Below are positions 1-12,339 of a DNA stretch of 64,000 bases, piece after piece. The notes beneath the pieces were generated by a model that saw nothing but the letters and a program-made list of their open reading frames with translations, was not told the DNA's origin and made no database searches. The translations under genes and the position numbers were made by a program. Origin of the DNA: Annona cherimola (Eukaryota; Streptophyta; Magnoliopsida; Magnoliales; Annonaceae); contig CM059972.1 in NCBI GenBank assembly GCA_030490835.1, positions 13,617,764-13,681,763 of the forward strand. Direction: 5' to 3'. Numbering within the stretch: position 1 is the stretch's first letter; each line of letters starts with the position of its first letter.

Positions 1-777
1 CTAAGTGAGAAAAACTAGGACAAAACTATATCCAAACGATGCTTACAAAAAAGGACAACATTTCACAAGTATGAGAGAGATGTCAAAGGAATATTGTATA
101 GGTTGTCCTTAGTGATCGAAAGGGGGAGATGAACTCCCTTAAAGATGTTAAGTATTATTTATATAGGTCCATTCTGCTTGGACAAGTATGAACCCGTTTA
201 TTGTAATTTCGATGAAAATCTCACCATATGATCAGGCGAAATAATGGATTAGCCAAAACTTTAAGTAAAACAAGGATTGGAGTAGTTTATTAATGTGGCC
301 TACATATTGGAATGGTAACCAAGTTTGATGATTTAAATAGGCTTACAGTTAGTAAGGTGGTATCACACATCACAAATGGAGGAGGAGCTGACCTACGTGG
401 TCCATTTGTTGGGCATGCAAGAAGATGATAGGTAAGAATATGTTATGCAGATAGTAAACTAATATGATTGCTACCCTGACTTTTTAACCCCAACTTGGGT
501 GGCCTTGCTCAACCATGATAAAAGTTATTTCTACATCAGTAACCTTCCTATTGTATTTTTTTTTGAAGTATACAAATCAACGCAAACAGGCAAGATTCCC
601 AACCCCATCACAGCCCCCACTACATATAAAGAGAGAGAGGATGGCTGGGTTGGGGTGGGGGTTGGGTGTGCGCAGGGAGGGGAGGGGAGGTCACACAACC
701 CACCAGACAAAACAAAAAACTAAAATTTACAAATCCTTTCTCAACAGATGCACAATGAAGCTCGGTGTTTGATCTAT
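1..777. other. Intergenic DNA without a recognisable gene
   Basis: Mixed-composition sequence. Short open frames around 499-772 overlap each other in two frames across a G-rich run (650-690) and resemble no protein family, so I treat them as chance. No repeat boundary or RNA gene is visible. Confidence 0.6.
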
Positions 778-1365
778 TCACACTGCTCCCGAATCATCTA
801 ACTTTGTTATTCTCCTTGCAAGTTCGTGGGCCACAACATTACCTTCTCTTGGGACATGGTAGAATGACACATCCTGAAACAGGTTGCATAAGATTTTGAT
901 TTGCTTAATTGGGTCTGCCACTGAGGATCTAATCTCAATATCTTGTTGCAACCATTGAATAACTATTTGGGAGTCGGATTCATTTATCACCTTCTGCCCA
1001 TTTAGTTCCAACAATTATTGAATCTTTAAGGGCGTGTTTCAAATGATGCGAGATTCTTGTATTGAATCTATATCTGAGATGAGAATGTAATGATGTATAC
1101 TAAGAATGAGTAAAGTTGGATTGGGAATGGGTAAAGTTGAATTGGAAATTGAAAAAACTATATTGAAAATTTGAAAGCTATATTAGGAATGGTGATACAG
1201 ATTTAATCTAAGAATCCTGTATCATTTGGAACATGGCCTAATAGAATAGCCTTGACCTCCTATTAACTAGGTTTGGAGACCCCCATCCACACCAGTTTCT
1301 TGCTGCCAAAAAAGTCTCATTCCAATCTCTGATTGCCACTTTGTAACCCACTTTGTTAGATGGCT
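778..1365 (-). pseudogene. LINE RNase H domain relic, split by a MITE
   Basis: Read on the minus strand, 1365-1242 encodes an RNase H-like start (VAIRDWNETFLAA, then EVKAIL after a frame change) and 1026-778 encodes the rest (ESDSQIVIQWL, then FYHVPREGNVVAHELAR). This is the RVT_3/RNase H domain found at the 3' end of plant L1-type retrotransposons. The two halves are separated by a 209-bp MITE with a TAA duplication. A stop lies just upstream of the LLELNGQK segment. No reverse transcriptase is attached, so this is a 5'-truncated, dead fragment. An origin from a host RNase H-like gene is possible but less likely. Confidence 0.7.
1030..1238. mobile_element. Tourist-like MITE inserted in the RNase H relic
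   Basis: A 209-bp element. The left end (GGGCGTGTTTCAAATGATGC) and the reverse complement of the right end (GGCCATGTTCCAAATGATAC) form imperfect inverted repeats of about 40 bp. It is flanked by TAA at 1027-1029 and 1239-1241. A 3-bp TWA duplication and GG-starting termini are typical of PIF/Harbinger-derived MITEs. There is no coding capacity. Confidence 0.8.
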
Positions 1366-3131
1366 CTCTGTTGTACTTGAAGTCATTTATTTCATTAATA
1401 TATTAAATTCCACCTAGATAAGAGGTAGAGCTACATTTGAAATATTGCAAAATTAATATAAGAAAATAGTTTGATTTAAATATTTATTTTAAAGTGATAT
1501 TTTCAACCTCTAAATTATATAAATTTCTTGTATAGATAAATAGTTATATAAAATATTATTATTATTATCAATAGGGTTAAATTGAAACAAGTTCGGCGAG
1601 CTCCCTCAATCTGAGGAAATGGGTTCATCAAAATCCATCTCTCAACCAAAAATTAAAGGATTCTCAAAGAGCGATGAATCTTCGAAAGACAAAGGAGTGG
1701 CTTGTCGATATCTCATCCTAAGTCGATAAGACACTAGCAACACAACGAGGTAACAGGAGCCACTTCAAAAAACTAGAGTATTTACCTTCGAGTCAAAGAA
1801 TGTCATCCCACATTAATAAAGAATGAAGATAGTCATAAACCCAAAATAATCTAGTAGTCCTAAGACAACCACGAATTTAGATAATAACCTGTTCTAGCTA
1901 ACTATGAACGGATATGCAGTAAAAAGACATCTCTAGAGCATGTTTACTTAATATTTTTTACCAACACAAAATATATCACATTGATGTCAAAATCTACAAA
2001 TACTCTTGAAAATGTCTCCAAATGGGAGGAGGTCTGAAGGGAGAAAACCTATACTAATCAACTTTTCCTTTGAGTAGAGGATGTTTTGTGAGGTTAACTC
2101 TTGAGATAAGGGGCAGACCTTAGGGAAGAAGAGAGGTCGGTGATAAACTAAGCATACATTTATGCTCTTATCTTATAGAAATAGAGATAATTTAATAGAG
2201 AGATTTTATACAAGTGCTTCGACTGTTTTTTATAATTTTTTGAACCGACCCTATCTCCAAGTCTATTTTTTATGTAAAATCCTATGTGAGCAACCTAATC
2301 TGCTTAGTAAAATCATGATTTAGATCTAAATTTGGTTGCCACCGACTCCTAACCAAATTATTTAATAAATTAATGAATGAAGCTAAATATTTTCATAGTT
2401 TATATGAAATCACATATTTTTTAAGTAAATGTGATCCATCTAAGACTCTTATTCGAATATTTTTCATCCCATAATAGATGAGATGATAAAAAATCATATA
2501 ATCATTGTAATTTTAATTTGATAATTGATGCAAATCCCATTTATACCTATAGCCTAGTATTTCTTTGTTATTTATGTAAATACATGTATATATGGAGTTA
2601 TTAGCAAATGTTGTGTTGTACTCTATGGCATAATTATAGTATACCAATTAGTTCAAAAAATAATAAGGATGATGTTCAATTTCCATATATACCCATAAAT
2701 TTTATTTCTAACTTTATGTACAAATGAGCTTTCAAAAGGTTTAATTATACATACGTATTTTACTTAAAATTTCATTCATACTCAAGGCTAAGTAATGGCT
2801 AAAATAACCTTGTGTTTAAAAATCATAAAAAAATATATATACACATATCTAAAAATGGTAAATTTTGGTTTATAAATTAAATATATTTATATTAACGAGT
2901 TTATGGGAGAAAAGTAAAAAAAAAAAAAAAAGAGTTGGGATAAGTAATTTATTACTTAACTCATGCTAACAAGATCATTTTACTGGTTTGTATACATAGC
3001 ATGCTGATATAAGCATTGCATCTAGCATATACTAGTATCTCCCATATATGCATGCATCACACTTCTTGTAGGGATTTTACAGGAGTTTTGTTTATTACTA
3101 AATGATTCTAATTTTACGACACTGGGACTGC
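1366..3131. other. AT-rich intergenic DNA
   Basis: No open frame with protein-like composition, no RNA gene and no element with clear ends. Short A runs (for example about 2917-2932) are the only low-complexity tracts. Confidence 0.6.
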
Positions 3132-3710
3132 TAGGGGTGCAACTTGATACCGGGTCGGTCCGAACCCACCCGACCCGGTACCAAAACCAAAAATGTATTT
3201 TATTTTTTAGATTTTTTCCAAATAGACTTGGTTTCAATCCAACCCGTAGAAATCCGAAACCAAAACTGGGTTCGCACCAACCCGATACCAAAACCCGATC
3301 CGGTCCGAACCCCGGTGTATTTTATATAATTTTTTCATAAATTATACAAGTTTTTTTGGAGATATGGACTCATTTGAATTTTGAATTTGTTTAAAAGTGG
3401 ATGTAAACTTATTTAAACTTGAGATTTGTTTATATTGTCATTTTAAATTTGGATTGCACTTAAATTAGATTGGAATGTTGAACCATTATGCTTAGTGTAT
3501 TTAAATTTAGTTGCTTTGAATAACTGTTATGTGGATTATGTTTGAATTTGAGTTGGCATGATACATTTATTTCATATTATACTTTCTGTTAGTATGAGAA
3601 ATCAATTAGTTTGAATTTCAGATTATAGTATAAATTTGATTCATATTTTAAGTTTATGGGTATGACAAGTGGTCAATTTCTATTTTAGCAATTTGTATGA
3701 TATAAATTGT
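3132..3710 (+). mobile_element. Truncated hAT-like non-autonomous element
   Basis: It starts with TAGGGGTGCA followed by GGGTCGGTCCGAACCC-type sequence and AT-rich interior. It matches, in reverse orientation, the right two thirds of the complete element at 38243-39306. The match ends near 3710 inside the shared GTCAATTT.TATTTTAGCAATTTGTATGAT stretch, so the other terminus and the 8-bp duplication are missing. It has no transposase. Short open frames at 3022-3340 are products of the GGGTCGG/CCGAACCC termini, not genes. Confidence 0.75.
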
Positions 3711-3735
3711 TGCATTTTCTAACTAAATATTAAAT

Positions 3736-3915
3736 ATTAAGAGTGTATTTTGAAAGTAATAAAACTTTTGATAAAAAGGTTTTGGTATGAATGTTTTTGA
3801 ATTAAGATAAAATGATGTGATATAATAAGGATAATAGTAATGAGAAAAGAGAATAATATTAAAATAAATAGGTTTGGTATATGAGTTATTGTGCAGAAAT
3901 TATTAAAATATAATT
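3736..3915 (+). mobile_element. Remnant of the abundant AT-rich MITE family
   Basis: It carries the family landmarks in order: AGTAATAAAACTTTTGATAAAAAGG, AAAATGATGTGATATAATAAGGATAATAGTAATGAG, and a GAGAATAA...AAATAAATAGG block (each partly degenerate). The 3' terminus is lost. It lies directly after the truncated hAT copy. Confidence 0.6.
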
Positions 3916-6747
3916 AGTGGTTTAGATTCAAATCGGATTTGCACTTTGGCGGAAGTGAAAATTGCTTTATAAATATATGCTTGCGACTATAACAACGGAA
4001 TACGAGACTCATAGCCCACTAATATATGGTCATGTTCAAAGTCGTTAGGTCAAATTACATGAGGTTGACTTATTTACTTGATAAAATTGAAACCTATTCC
4101 GAGGTCGAAGCATGCAAATCTGAATTCCAAACATTGAAGGCAGTGCAGTGCAGGGCTTGACTTACACGCTCGCTTAGATAGCTGCTTCTTGTGGAGTGGA
4201 CAAGCGTGCATGGAATATATGAATTTTCAAAAAAAAAAAAAAAAATGTTCATGGATCATAGATAGATATGCAGCCAACGCCGTCCATGAATTGGAAGACG
4301 TTGGTGTGGACAGACTAGTGCATGGCGTCCCATGTGATGTCCCAATTCCCAACCACATCGAAACTAACGTGGGGGTTATGGTATGGGGGTGCGTGGGAAG
4401 AAAAGCCCCAAAGTCTGCCTTGTATCAATGCGTTCACGGCAGAATCATGAGGAGCAAAGAGGCAGGAGAGTGCTCTGGAGCAGGATGGTTAATTGCTTTT
4501 GGATTCATGCACACATAATAATGCCAGATGGGAATGGCCACTTAATTAGTGATCACCGTATGATGTGCCCCATTTGTGACGTGTTCACCACATGGCAGGA
4601 TGTAAACCAATGCGCCATCGCTTCAATTTCTTATAAATTACATATATTGGTCACTCGCATTTATTTTTTGCACCCTCATCCTTTCGCAAATTTTCAATTT
4701 TTATATTAATCATTCTGACATCCAGTTTGACCGAACTTACAACGAATTGATATAGATGCAATTAAAGCCATTCAATAAGATTTTATGACGTTCTTTACCT
4801 GATCTTGGCTTGGGTCACATTTTTGATTGATCGAATTTTAACCATAAACAAAGGTAAATCCTAAATATAACCACAAGTTTTGCCAATAATTTGAAATATA
4901 TGAATAATATTAAATATAATTACATAGCCAGCAACATGCCACTAGCATGGTAGACAAGAGTCATGCCTTAGGCACGAGGACTTACAGAGTTTATGTTCTA
5001 TTTTTTGCAGTAATATCTTGATAGCTACTTGGTTAGTAACATTATTAAATTTACACCTAAAGCTGATATTGAAATATCAAATATGTACTTGGATTGGGTT
5101 AAAGTGTAAGTATATGAATAAAAAAATATGTATATATACGTAATACGTTTATAAATTATCCAAAATTTGATTCATACTTATACATGCACAAGTCCAAATT
5201 ATCACTATAAGCTTAAAATTTACATGCAAATGAATAATTATATATTATTTAAATGTAAATTTTTAGTTATAGAATAATAATTGAAGTCGTATTATATTCG
5301 TCATTTTACACTGGAGCTCGATTATAAATAGAATTTTAAGAAAATTATATAGGTATATTTGAAATTAGTAAAATGTTATAAAGATATTTAGAATTAAAGG
5401 CAAATTTGTACTTATATTAAAATTTGGCTAGAACTAAATGGCGTGCTTGATTTCTTGATAGTGTTTTTTTTCAAATGAAGTTTATATGAGCGGCAACCTG
5501 TCACAGAATTGACAATCGTGGCTAAACATTTTAAATAGTCAATTGTTGGTCAAAAGGCGCAGGTAAATCTGAAAATGTCCCTCGGCAGTCATGATCGTAG
5601 AAGTTGGATGGTGGGGCTGCACTCAGTAACTCCACTCATCCACATCCAGCCGGATGTACCAGAAATGAGAAGGCTCCGGAGCCTCAGTATCTACATCGGC
5701 GACCGTGCAGTGCACAGGCGAAGCGAAATGAATGGCGGGGCGGGGGAATGGGAGATCCCATGGCTGAGGGGCTGTCTCTTTCTTGATGAGCTCGTCACAT
5801 GGCCACACCATTCATTGCTTCTGGATCGTCCAAACGAGGCAAGAGTCGCGGGCCCCAGTTGACGGCATGCACATGGGCTACCACACTCGGTCCGGTATCC
5901 ACACGAGGAGGCCACAGCAGCACCGTTTCAATTCCAATCTGTCCGTACCCCAACAGCTCTTGGAAAATGCACCAACGTCTCCAGCGTTATATTATTATAA
6001 TAAACACAAAATATATATTTTTTTGTTTGCTCGATTTTGGGCATCGTACGTCTCAATCTCAACCATCTGAGTCGGGTAAGTAGCATAGGCATGGGACGGA
6101 GTGGGAAGGGGGCGGATGGGCGGATGGTGGCCGAGTCGGCGTCCAATCAGCCTGCCTGACGTATCGGAATATGGTATTATTTGCAAGTTCGACGGCCTAC
6201 ATGGGCGCACAGAGATGAGTCTAGCGCGTACGTGGCGTGCATGCACCTTGGTCATAGCCGTCCGAATCACGGGACCGTCTTCGGATGGGATGGGACTTCA
6301 AAGCAGCCCCTAATTACTATTTCCTATATGGCACATTTTTCGGCCATCCCATGAGATTCATTCAGTCAATAATTGTTGCCATTCTTTTTATTTAAAAATC
6401 ATGCTATAGTTTTCATAAAAAAAAATCATCCCATAGTATATTTTTTAATATCTTGCTAAACATATTTTTATCCTATAATAGTAAGAGAGAATGCTCCTAA
6501 TACGGATATCAAACAAATGCTTCCCCTTCGGTTCAATCCCGGATAATTGACACAAAGATCAAAATGTCATGCAGCTAAGCTGTACTCCAGTAGCAACAAA
6601 TGTTGCAATTTGATGCCAATTAGGGACAATATAAAAAGTAGTAATAATAATAATAATGGCTTATGGTCACACCATTCGAAGAAGGTGTAATGAGGATGAA
6701 AATGGAATTAGGAGGTAATAAAATTTTAATAATTTTTTATAGCACAT
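3916..6747. other. Intergenic DNA with two GC-richer islands
   Basis: The islands at about 4140-4720 and 5560-6320 contain several overlapping open frames on both strands, none resembling a protein family. The second island ends with ACGTGGC beside a CATGCA motif near 6228-6243, the pattern of ABA-response and RY promoter elements, so it could be an orphaned regulatory region. The rest is AT-rich and featureless. Confidence 0.4.
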
Positions 6748-6960
6748 GTTTGTTTTTCAATAAAAATTTTTACTCTCCACATATACTTTTTTTTAAAATT
6801 ATTTCTTCACATATTCTTGTACAAATTATCATATTTTTCAATTATTTATACACAACTACTCATACAACTAATCTATCTATTTTAATTTTATTCTCTTTAT
6901 TTCTCATTATTGCTCATATTCCATCACATCGTTTCTTATATTTCAAAAAATTTTATACCT
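6748..6960 (-). mobile_element. MITE of the abundant family, reverse orientation
   Basis: It holds the reverse complement of the family core: TTTTTACTCTCCACATATAC, AACTACTCATACAACTAATC and TATTCTCTTTATTTCTCATT blocks. It appears to lie inside a second, less clear inverted-repeat unit whose ends are near 6685 (GGATGAAAATGG) and 7080 (CATTTTCATCTCATCC). The exact borders are uncertain. Confidence 0.6.
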
Positions 6961-9530
6961 AAAATTTGTCATTAAAAAAAATTATCACTTTCCCAATACA
7001 GTCACAATTTAAAAAATGACACCACATTTTCTCATTCACAACACATAGCAGTATTATTTTTTCATTATACATTTTCATCTCATCCTTATCAAATCTAAAC
7101 ATTGAAATAATGTGCATTTGATGAGAGAAAGATACAAGGAAATGAAATCGGAATGATGTCAGCGGTGAGTAAGGTGAAATAAAGAAAAATTAAATACAGT
7201 AGTCGTATGAAAATATACAATAAAATGATTGCAAATATGTGGGAGATAATTGAAATATTGAGACAAAAATGAAAAATATAATATATTATACATTTTTTAT
7301 GGTGCATATATTTTTCAAACTCAACTCATTACAATTTCCCTATCTCATCTAGCTTAAGGGACGTGTGAAAAATATAAGTTCTCATAATCTAACAAATGAG
7401 ATATAAATCTCATAATAAAACAAAAAAAAAAAAATCATGCCCCTATCCGGTTTTGAACTATGGACCGACAACTAAAGGAGGGTAGCCCCTTATCACATGT
7501 GTTAGTCACGAGTGGTTATATATAGAGTGTAATTGAGTATTAACTTTTGCACCACATGTTTTTCCTTTACTCTCATGACTCATACACAACTTGAGTTTTT
7601 AACATGCATAATCATTTAGGAGGTAAAAAATGACAACAATAGTTTGTTTTGACATCTATTTCAGAGATAATATTTTATTTTTTTGATATTTATAATTGCC
7701 GCATTCCATTTATTTGAAAACTAAAAATATTTTCTCATGTTCAGTCTTCCTATTTCCACTATTTTCTCCGTAGGGTAATTGGAGCTTGAACATAATTTAA
7801 ATTTTAATTGAATGTATATAAATTTATATGCATTGATAATTCCACTATTTTGCAATATATATATTTACAACTGATTCATGCTCAAGTCACTATACATTTT
7901 GCTTCGACTAATAATAAGCAACATATATCAGCAGAGTCATCAAAATAAAAAAAACATATATTCGCAGATATATTTATTTATTTATTTTTATTATACAACT
8001 CAATTTAAGTATATAATTTACTCTAACCTCTTGGAATGTAAATCTAACAATATTGCTAATTAAGTGGACCAAAACATTCGCATATTTAATAGACGTTCAT
8101 GCTTTTGCAGTTTTATTTGTTCTATTTTAAAATGTTACGCAAGATAAGAAAGTATATCGAAATCGTTAAATTATTCAAGTCCAAAATTTAGTTCGGATCA
8201 ACTTGACTTGAAAGAGAGAAACTACGTGGTCATCACAAGAAAAATAGAAGCGTGTAACGACTAACGACGTGAATGCCAAAAAATTTTAAAATATGAAAAA
8301 AAATGATATCATACGACAAAATGATTGAAATAATAAACTAACGGTAAAAAGTAAGGAAGAGTTAGGAAATATTAAAATGTCAAATCATATAAAAGCTAGC
8401 CAGAAAAGAGCGAGGAAAGTTTCTATCTATATTCATGCCATTTTTACTTTTAAAAATTAAAAATAAAATCCTAAATTGGTTTTAAAATTCGTTAAATTTC
8501 AGGTGATGAAAAATCTAACGTGTCAGTCGTCTACGAGTCCGATTTACGGAAGAATGCATGATATTTATGTCCTTTTCTTTTTCACGCATCTCTCCTCTAT
8601 CGTGGATCTATTAATCTCCGTCCATCTCAGTTGGTTAGTCGCATTCGTACAAGTCTACAATCCAAACGCAAATGCCTCCTTATGATAGATATGCTCCCCC
8701 AGTGTACCGATTGTAGACGGGCTTATCCACGCGCATCAATCAACTCATCGATCCAACAAAATCACATTCCAACCGCCGAATAGGCTGGCCGCATGATCAG
8801 CATCCCCTTACTCCCCGAAGCCGTGTATATCGTCCCGCTAATTAAAAATCCGTGGTACGTCTCTCGTGCATAATTTCGTGCCGATTATTTCTCCGGGTAT
8901 GTTGCGCTTTTAAAGGTGAAAACAAAAAATAAAAATCACTGAAACTGACACGTCCATCTGACCCTCTCTGTTTTTTCGTCTTTTGTTGCAACTACACTCG
9001 CGGACGGATGTGGGGTTGTATGCAGTGCAACCTCCCTCCCCACTCACTCGTTCAATTCCCTCAAGGCCACAACGACTCTTCAAATCTCTGACCACCGATT
9101 ATTTTTGTCAGGAAATCTGCATGTACGTCCCGGTTTTATCGTCCAACCCCTGTTCCCTGCACCCTTTGGACTCGGCGTTTGCTGATGTGGACGTAGAATC
9201 CTATGACACATCTCGGTTTCCTTGTTTTTTAATTTTTTTCTTTTTACTCCACCGACCGAACGGACGCGGATTTGCACAGCAGGGTGATTCACCTGCACGA
9301 CGAAAGCATTTTTTAAAACAGATCTCTATTACGTACAATGAACGATCTAAAACCGGAAAATTAGACTTACTGAATACGTGTATAATCAGTCATAATCAGC
9401 ATGTAAAAATGAGATTTTTAACGTTTTTACATTAACGACTCATTTTTCATAGAAAATTCATAAATTAATACAACATATTTACATGACACTGATATCAGCT
9501 CAAAATAGATGTTTTAACATCATCACATAT
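6961..9530. other. Intergenic DNA upstream of the BOI-like gene
   Basis: AT-rich until about 8500, then increasingly GC-rich. 7085-7340 shows more decayed MITE-like sequence. Open frames at 8476-9435 overlap on both strands and have no family resemblance. No RNA gene is seen. Confidence 0.5.
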
Positions 9531-10022
9531 CCTCTTCCCACTGAACCACGTCGACGCTTGACCCTATCCCCCTCGCCTTATTGCTCGGCCCACCCGTGAT
9601 TTCGACAAATCTTGGCCGTCCGTTCCGAAACGGGAAAAAAGCCCCTCCTCGTTTCATCCGACGGTTAGGACCACGCAGTCCACGTGATCCCGACGCTGCT
9701 GCGTCCGGGGTGGGCCCCACTGGATGTACGGTCGGTTGGTACATGCATGCCACGTCGGCAAAGGAAGTCATGTGCGCGCTTTCGAGCGTGGGATATGATA
9801 TAAATATATAAATTCGGAAGGCCTTTCCGTGTCGCATCAGACGATATGGGTTTTCAATGAGCATCGGCGGGAGGAGGCAATGGGCATGCAGAACTTCTGA
9901 TCTTCTTTTGCAGCAGAGCACTCGGCTCTTTCTTCTTTTTATCTTCTTCTTCCATCATTTTCATCTTCCCTTTTCTCGTGGTGGAGGCGATTGGAAGCTT
10001 TTACAAATCTGCGTACATAATC
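9531..10022 (+). promoter_or_regulatory. Promoter and 5' leader of the BOI-like gene
   Basis: A TATA box (TATAAATA) lies at 9799-9806, about 220 bp before the start codon, which puts transcription start near 9830. Upstream are a G-box CACGTG at 9681-9686 and an ACGT-core CACGTC at 9751-9756, motifs bound by bZIP/bHLH factors in stress and hormone responses. The leader between about 9830 and 10022 is pyrimidine-rich (CTTTCTTCTT runs), as is common in plants. These are motif readings; no transcript evidence is available. Confidence 0.55.
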
Positions 10023-10102
10023 ATGGCTGTTCAAGCGCAGCAGTATCCGGAAAACCTCTTCTTCCCTGCTCAGGATATGGTGGAATTCGGAGCGTGGAAT
10101 GA
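9846..10102 (+). promoter_or_regulatory. Two upstream ORFs in the BOI-like leader
   Basis: If transcription starts about 30 bp after the TATA box, two upstream ATGs precede the main start. The first at 9846 opens a four-codon frame (MGFQ, stop at 9858-9860). The second at 9857 overlaps that stop as ATGA and opens an 81-codon frame that ends at 10102, inside the main coding region and in another frame. Such overlapping uORFs usually reduce translation of the main frame. This is an inference from position only. Confidence 0.35.
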
Positions 10103-10924
10103 TCCGGGCCCTTCTCTTCATCAGCTTCAGCAGCAGAGAAACTACAGCCTCGCGTTCGATTCTCAGACGGGTTATCTTCCCCCCGTTCAAACGCCTCCGA
10201 TGTCCTTTTCTCAGTCACTTGCTCTGCATGCCGAAAGACAGAGGCAGGAGATTGATCGATTCATCGCCTTGCAGGTAATACAAAAATTAAGAATTCCAGC
10301 ATCACATCCCCCCAAATCGAAATCGAATTGGGTTGCGATTGGAATCTGAAATTTGCTCACACATGCGTTGTTTTTGGATGGGATCAGAACGAGAGATTGA
10401 GGGCGGCTTTGCAAGAGCAGAGAAAGCAGCAGTTGATAGCGTTGTTGAGAAGAGTGGAAGCGAGGACGATGGTTCTGCTGAGGCAGAAAGAGGAAGACAT
10501 TGCGAAGGCGTGCAGGAAGACAGAGGAGCTGGAGGAGTACTTGAGGAGAATCGAGGCAGAGAACCAGACGTGGCGGACAATCGCGAGGGAGAATGAGGCG
10601 ATGGTGCTGTCCCTGAACAACACGCTGGAGCAGATGATGAGGGAGAATCTGTGTCTATTCTCCGGTGGAGCCGAAGACGCAGAGTCCTGCTGCGATTTCT
10701 CCGGCGAATCCAGTTCTTTCATTAAGAGGGAAGAAGAGGGGGCCAGCGGCGAGGATCGCAGGAAGAAGAAGATGGCTTGCAGGGCATGTAATTCTCGTGA
10801 TTCTTGCGTTTTGATCCTTCCCTGCAGGCATCTTTGTTCATGCAAACCCTGTGAAACTTCCCTCGATTCCTGTCCTGTTTGTAAATCTGTAAAGAAGGCA
10901 AGCATTGAGGTTTACATGCTTTGA
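10023..10924 (+). CDS. BOI: BOI-type RING-finger E3 ubiquitin ligase (two exons)
   Basis: Exons 10023-10274 and 10388-10924 are joined across a 113-bp GT-AG intron in phase 0 and encode 262 residues. The protein starts MAVQAQQYPENL, a start typical of the family; the only longer in-frame start upstream is a GTG at 9978. Residues about 70-165 form a charged helical stretch (LRAALQEQRKQQLIALLRRVE...) ending in the WRTIARENEAMVL region that corresponds to the BOI/BRG-specific domain before the RING. The C-terminal C3HC4 RING (about 215-262) shows CRAC, PCRHLC, CKPC and CPVC and ends EVYML, the classic end of this family. BOI and BRG proteins are E3 ligases that restrain cell death and stress or gibberellin responses; which paralogue this is cannot be told. 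The frame is intact, so the gene looks functional. Confidence 0.93.
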
Positions 10925-11400
10925 AGCGAGAACTAAAAACTTTTGATGGGCAGATGCAGCAGCTTTGATGGATTTGCAAAGTTCCGTCTTTGTTTTTTTT
11001 CCCCCCTTCTTTTCTTCTATTATTTTATTTAATACTATTATTATTTAAAATTTGGCCTTTTTGCTATTGGGCTACGAATTTGGGTTGGCATATGCGAGAT
11101 TCTCTGCCGTGAACTCTGTGTTTGAGAATTATCGACTGTGATCTGCCACTGCGGACTAAAGCCTGGACAGCTTGGATTTTTTTCAAGTCTGCTGTGTAGA
11201 ACCTCAGTAATTTCATTTTCTTCTTCGTAGGTCGTCGGGATGGAAGCCTTCTACGTTCTCTGTCCAAGATAAAAAAACCTCGGTGATTTGATTTTTTCCT
11301 TAATTTTTTAACAGCAAAATTGTTTGTTCGTGAATTTGGTATTTGTTTATTTTTCAAAGGGAAATGAATCGTGCAGCTTTTTTTTATTGGAAAACATTTT
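10925..11400 (+). other. 3' flank of the BOI-like gene with a duplicated segment
   Basis: It probably holds the 3' UTR and terminator; T- and A-rich stretches follow at 10990-11050. 11115-11330 is repeated, diverged, at 14010-14155. No further gene. Confidence 0.5.
11115..11330 (+). repeat. Direct repeat, copy 1 (downstream of BOI-like gene)
   Basis: The segment with GTGTTTGAGAATTATCGACTG, CTGCGGACTAAAGCCTGGACAGCTTGGATTTTT and CCTTAATTTTTTAACAG blocks recurs at 14010-14155 with substitutions and small gaps. The repeat has no open frame. It may mark an old local duplication of the gene's 3' flank or a dispersed repeat. Confidence 0.6.
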
Positions 11401-11553
11401 TTCAAATCTAAATTATTTATTTATTTGAATATTGTTTATTTTATTATGTTTATTTATGATTCCGGAGAAAGTGATATTTAGCCGCATTAATAAATCGAAT
11501 CAGTCGGGGACTTCATAAGCCCGGTTTTTGAAACCTGTGAGCCTGGTCACACG

Positions 11554-12115
11554 TAGGGGTGTTAACGGATCGGGTTGAACGAGTTGGAGCCTAATCCTAA
11601 TCCTAACTCATTTAATATATCTCAATCCTAATCTGTTTATTAACCCATTTAAAAAACTTCAACCCTAACTCATTTACAACCCATTTAATAAACGGATTAA
11701 CGGATTGTTAACGGGTTGTGTTTGTTACTAATTTTCATGTTAAAAATCTTCAATAGAATCTGTAAATTTAAATAAATTAAATAATTCGAAGCTAACATAC
11801 CTGAATTTAATTTATTTTAGCTTGAAAACATCAGCGCCAATCTCAAGTCATCTCTTTAATGTCAATTCCTGTTATAAATATTATATATATTATAATATAT
11901 TATATTAAATGAGTTATACGGGTTGAACGAGTTAAATAAACGGGTTGGACGGGTTGACGGGTTGCGAAGCCTCAACCCTAATCCGTTTATTTAATTAAAT
12001 GATTGAACGGGTTGGCAGATCATAACCCATTTATTCAAAAATCCCAACCCAAACCCATTTATTAACGGGTTGAACGAGCGGGTTAACGGGTTGACCATGA
12101 CCATTAACACCCCTA
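11554..12115. mobile_element. Non-autonomous hAT-like element with perfect 8-bp target duplication
   Basis: A 562-bp element begins TAGGGGTGTTAA and ends TTAACACCCCTA (inverted repeats of 12 bp). It is flanked by GTCACACG at 11546-11553 and 12116-12123, an exact 8-bp duplication as made by hAT transposases. The interior is a run of GGGTTGAACG/AACCC-type subterminal motifs and AT-rich sequence. There is no coding capacity, so it must have been moved in trans. Confidence 0.9.
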
Positions 12116-12339
12116 GTCACACGTACTTCGAAATTCGCATTAGGTCGCAGTAAGGTGGGTTTAATTACGCTCAAGAACTCTTCTTACTTCTAAATTTTTT
12201 TATTTTTCATAATTACTCTATTTTTAGTTATTTATTCACATTTTTATGCAATTAATTTTTAAATTAATTTTATATAATTATTTATATAATTAATTTTATA
12301 TAATTATTTATATAATTAATTTATCAATTTTAAATCTCT

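Noticed and set aside
4189..4709. Two overlapping ORFs of about 108 residues
   Set aside because: They use different frames of the same DNA, contain a poly-lysine stretch from an A run, and resemble no family.
5575..6313. Cluster of ORFs on both strands in a GC-rich island
   Set aside because: All overlap one another in several frames with biased composition; no splice structure or domain was found.
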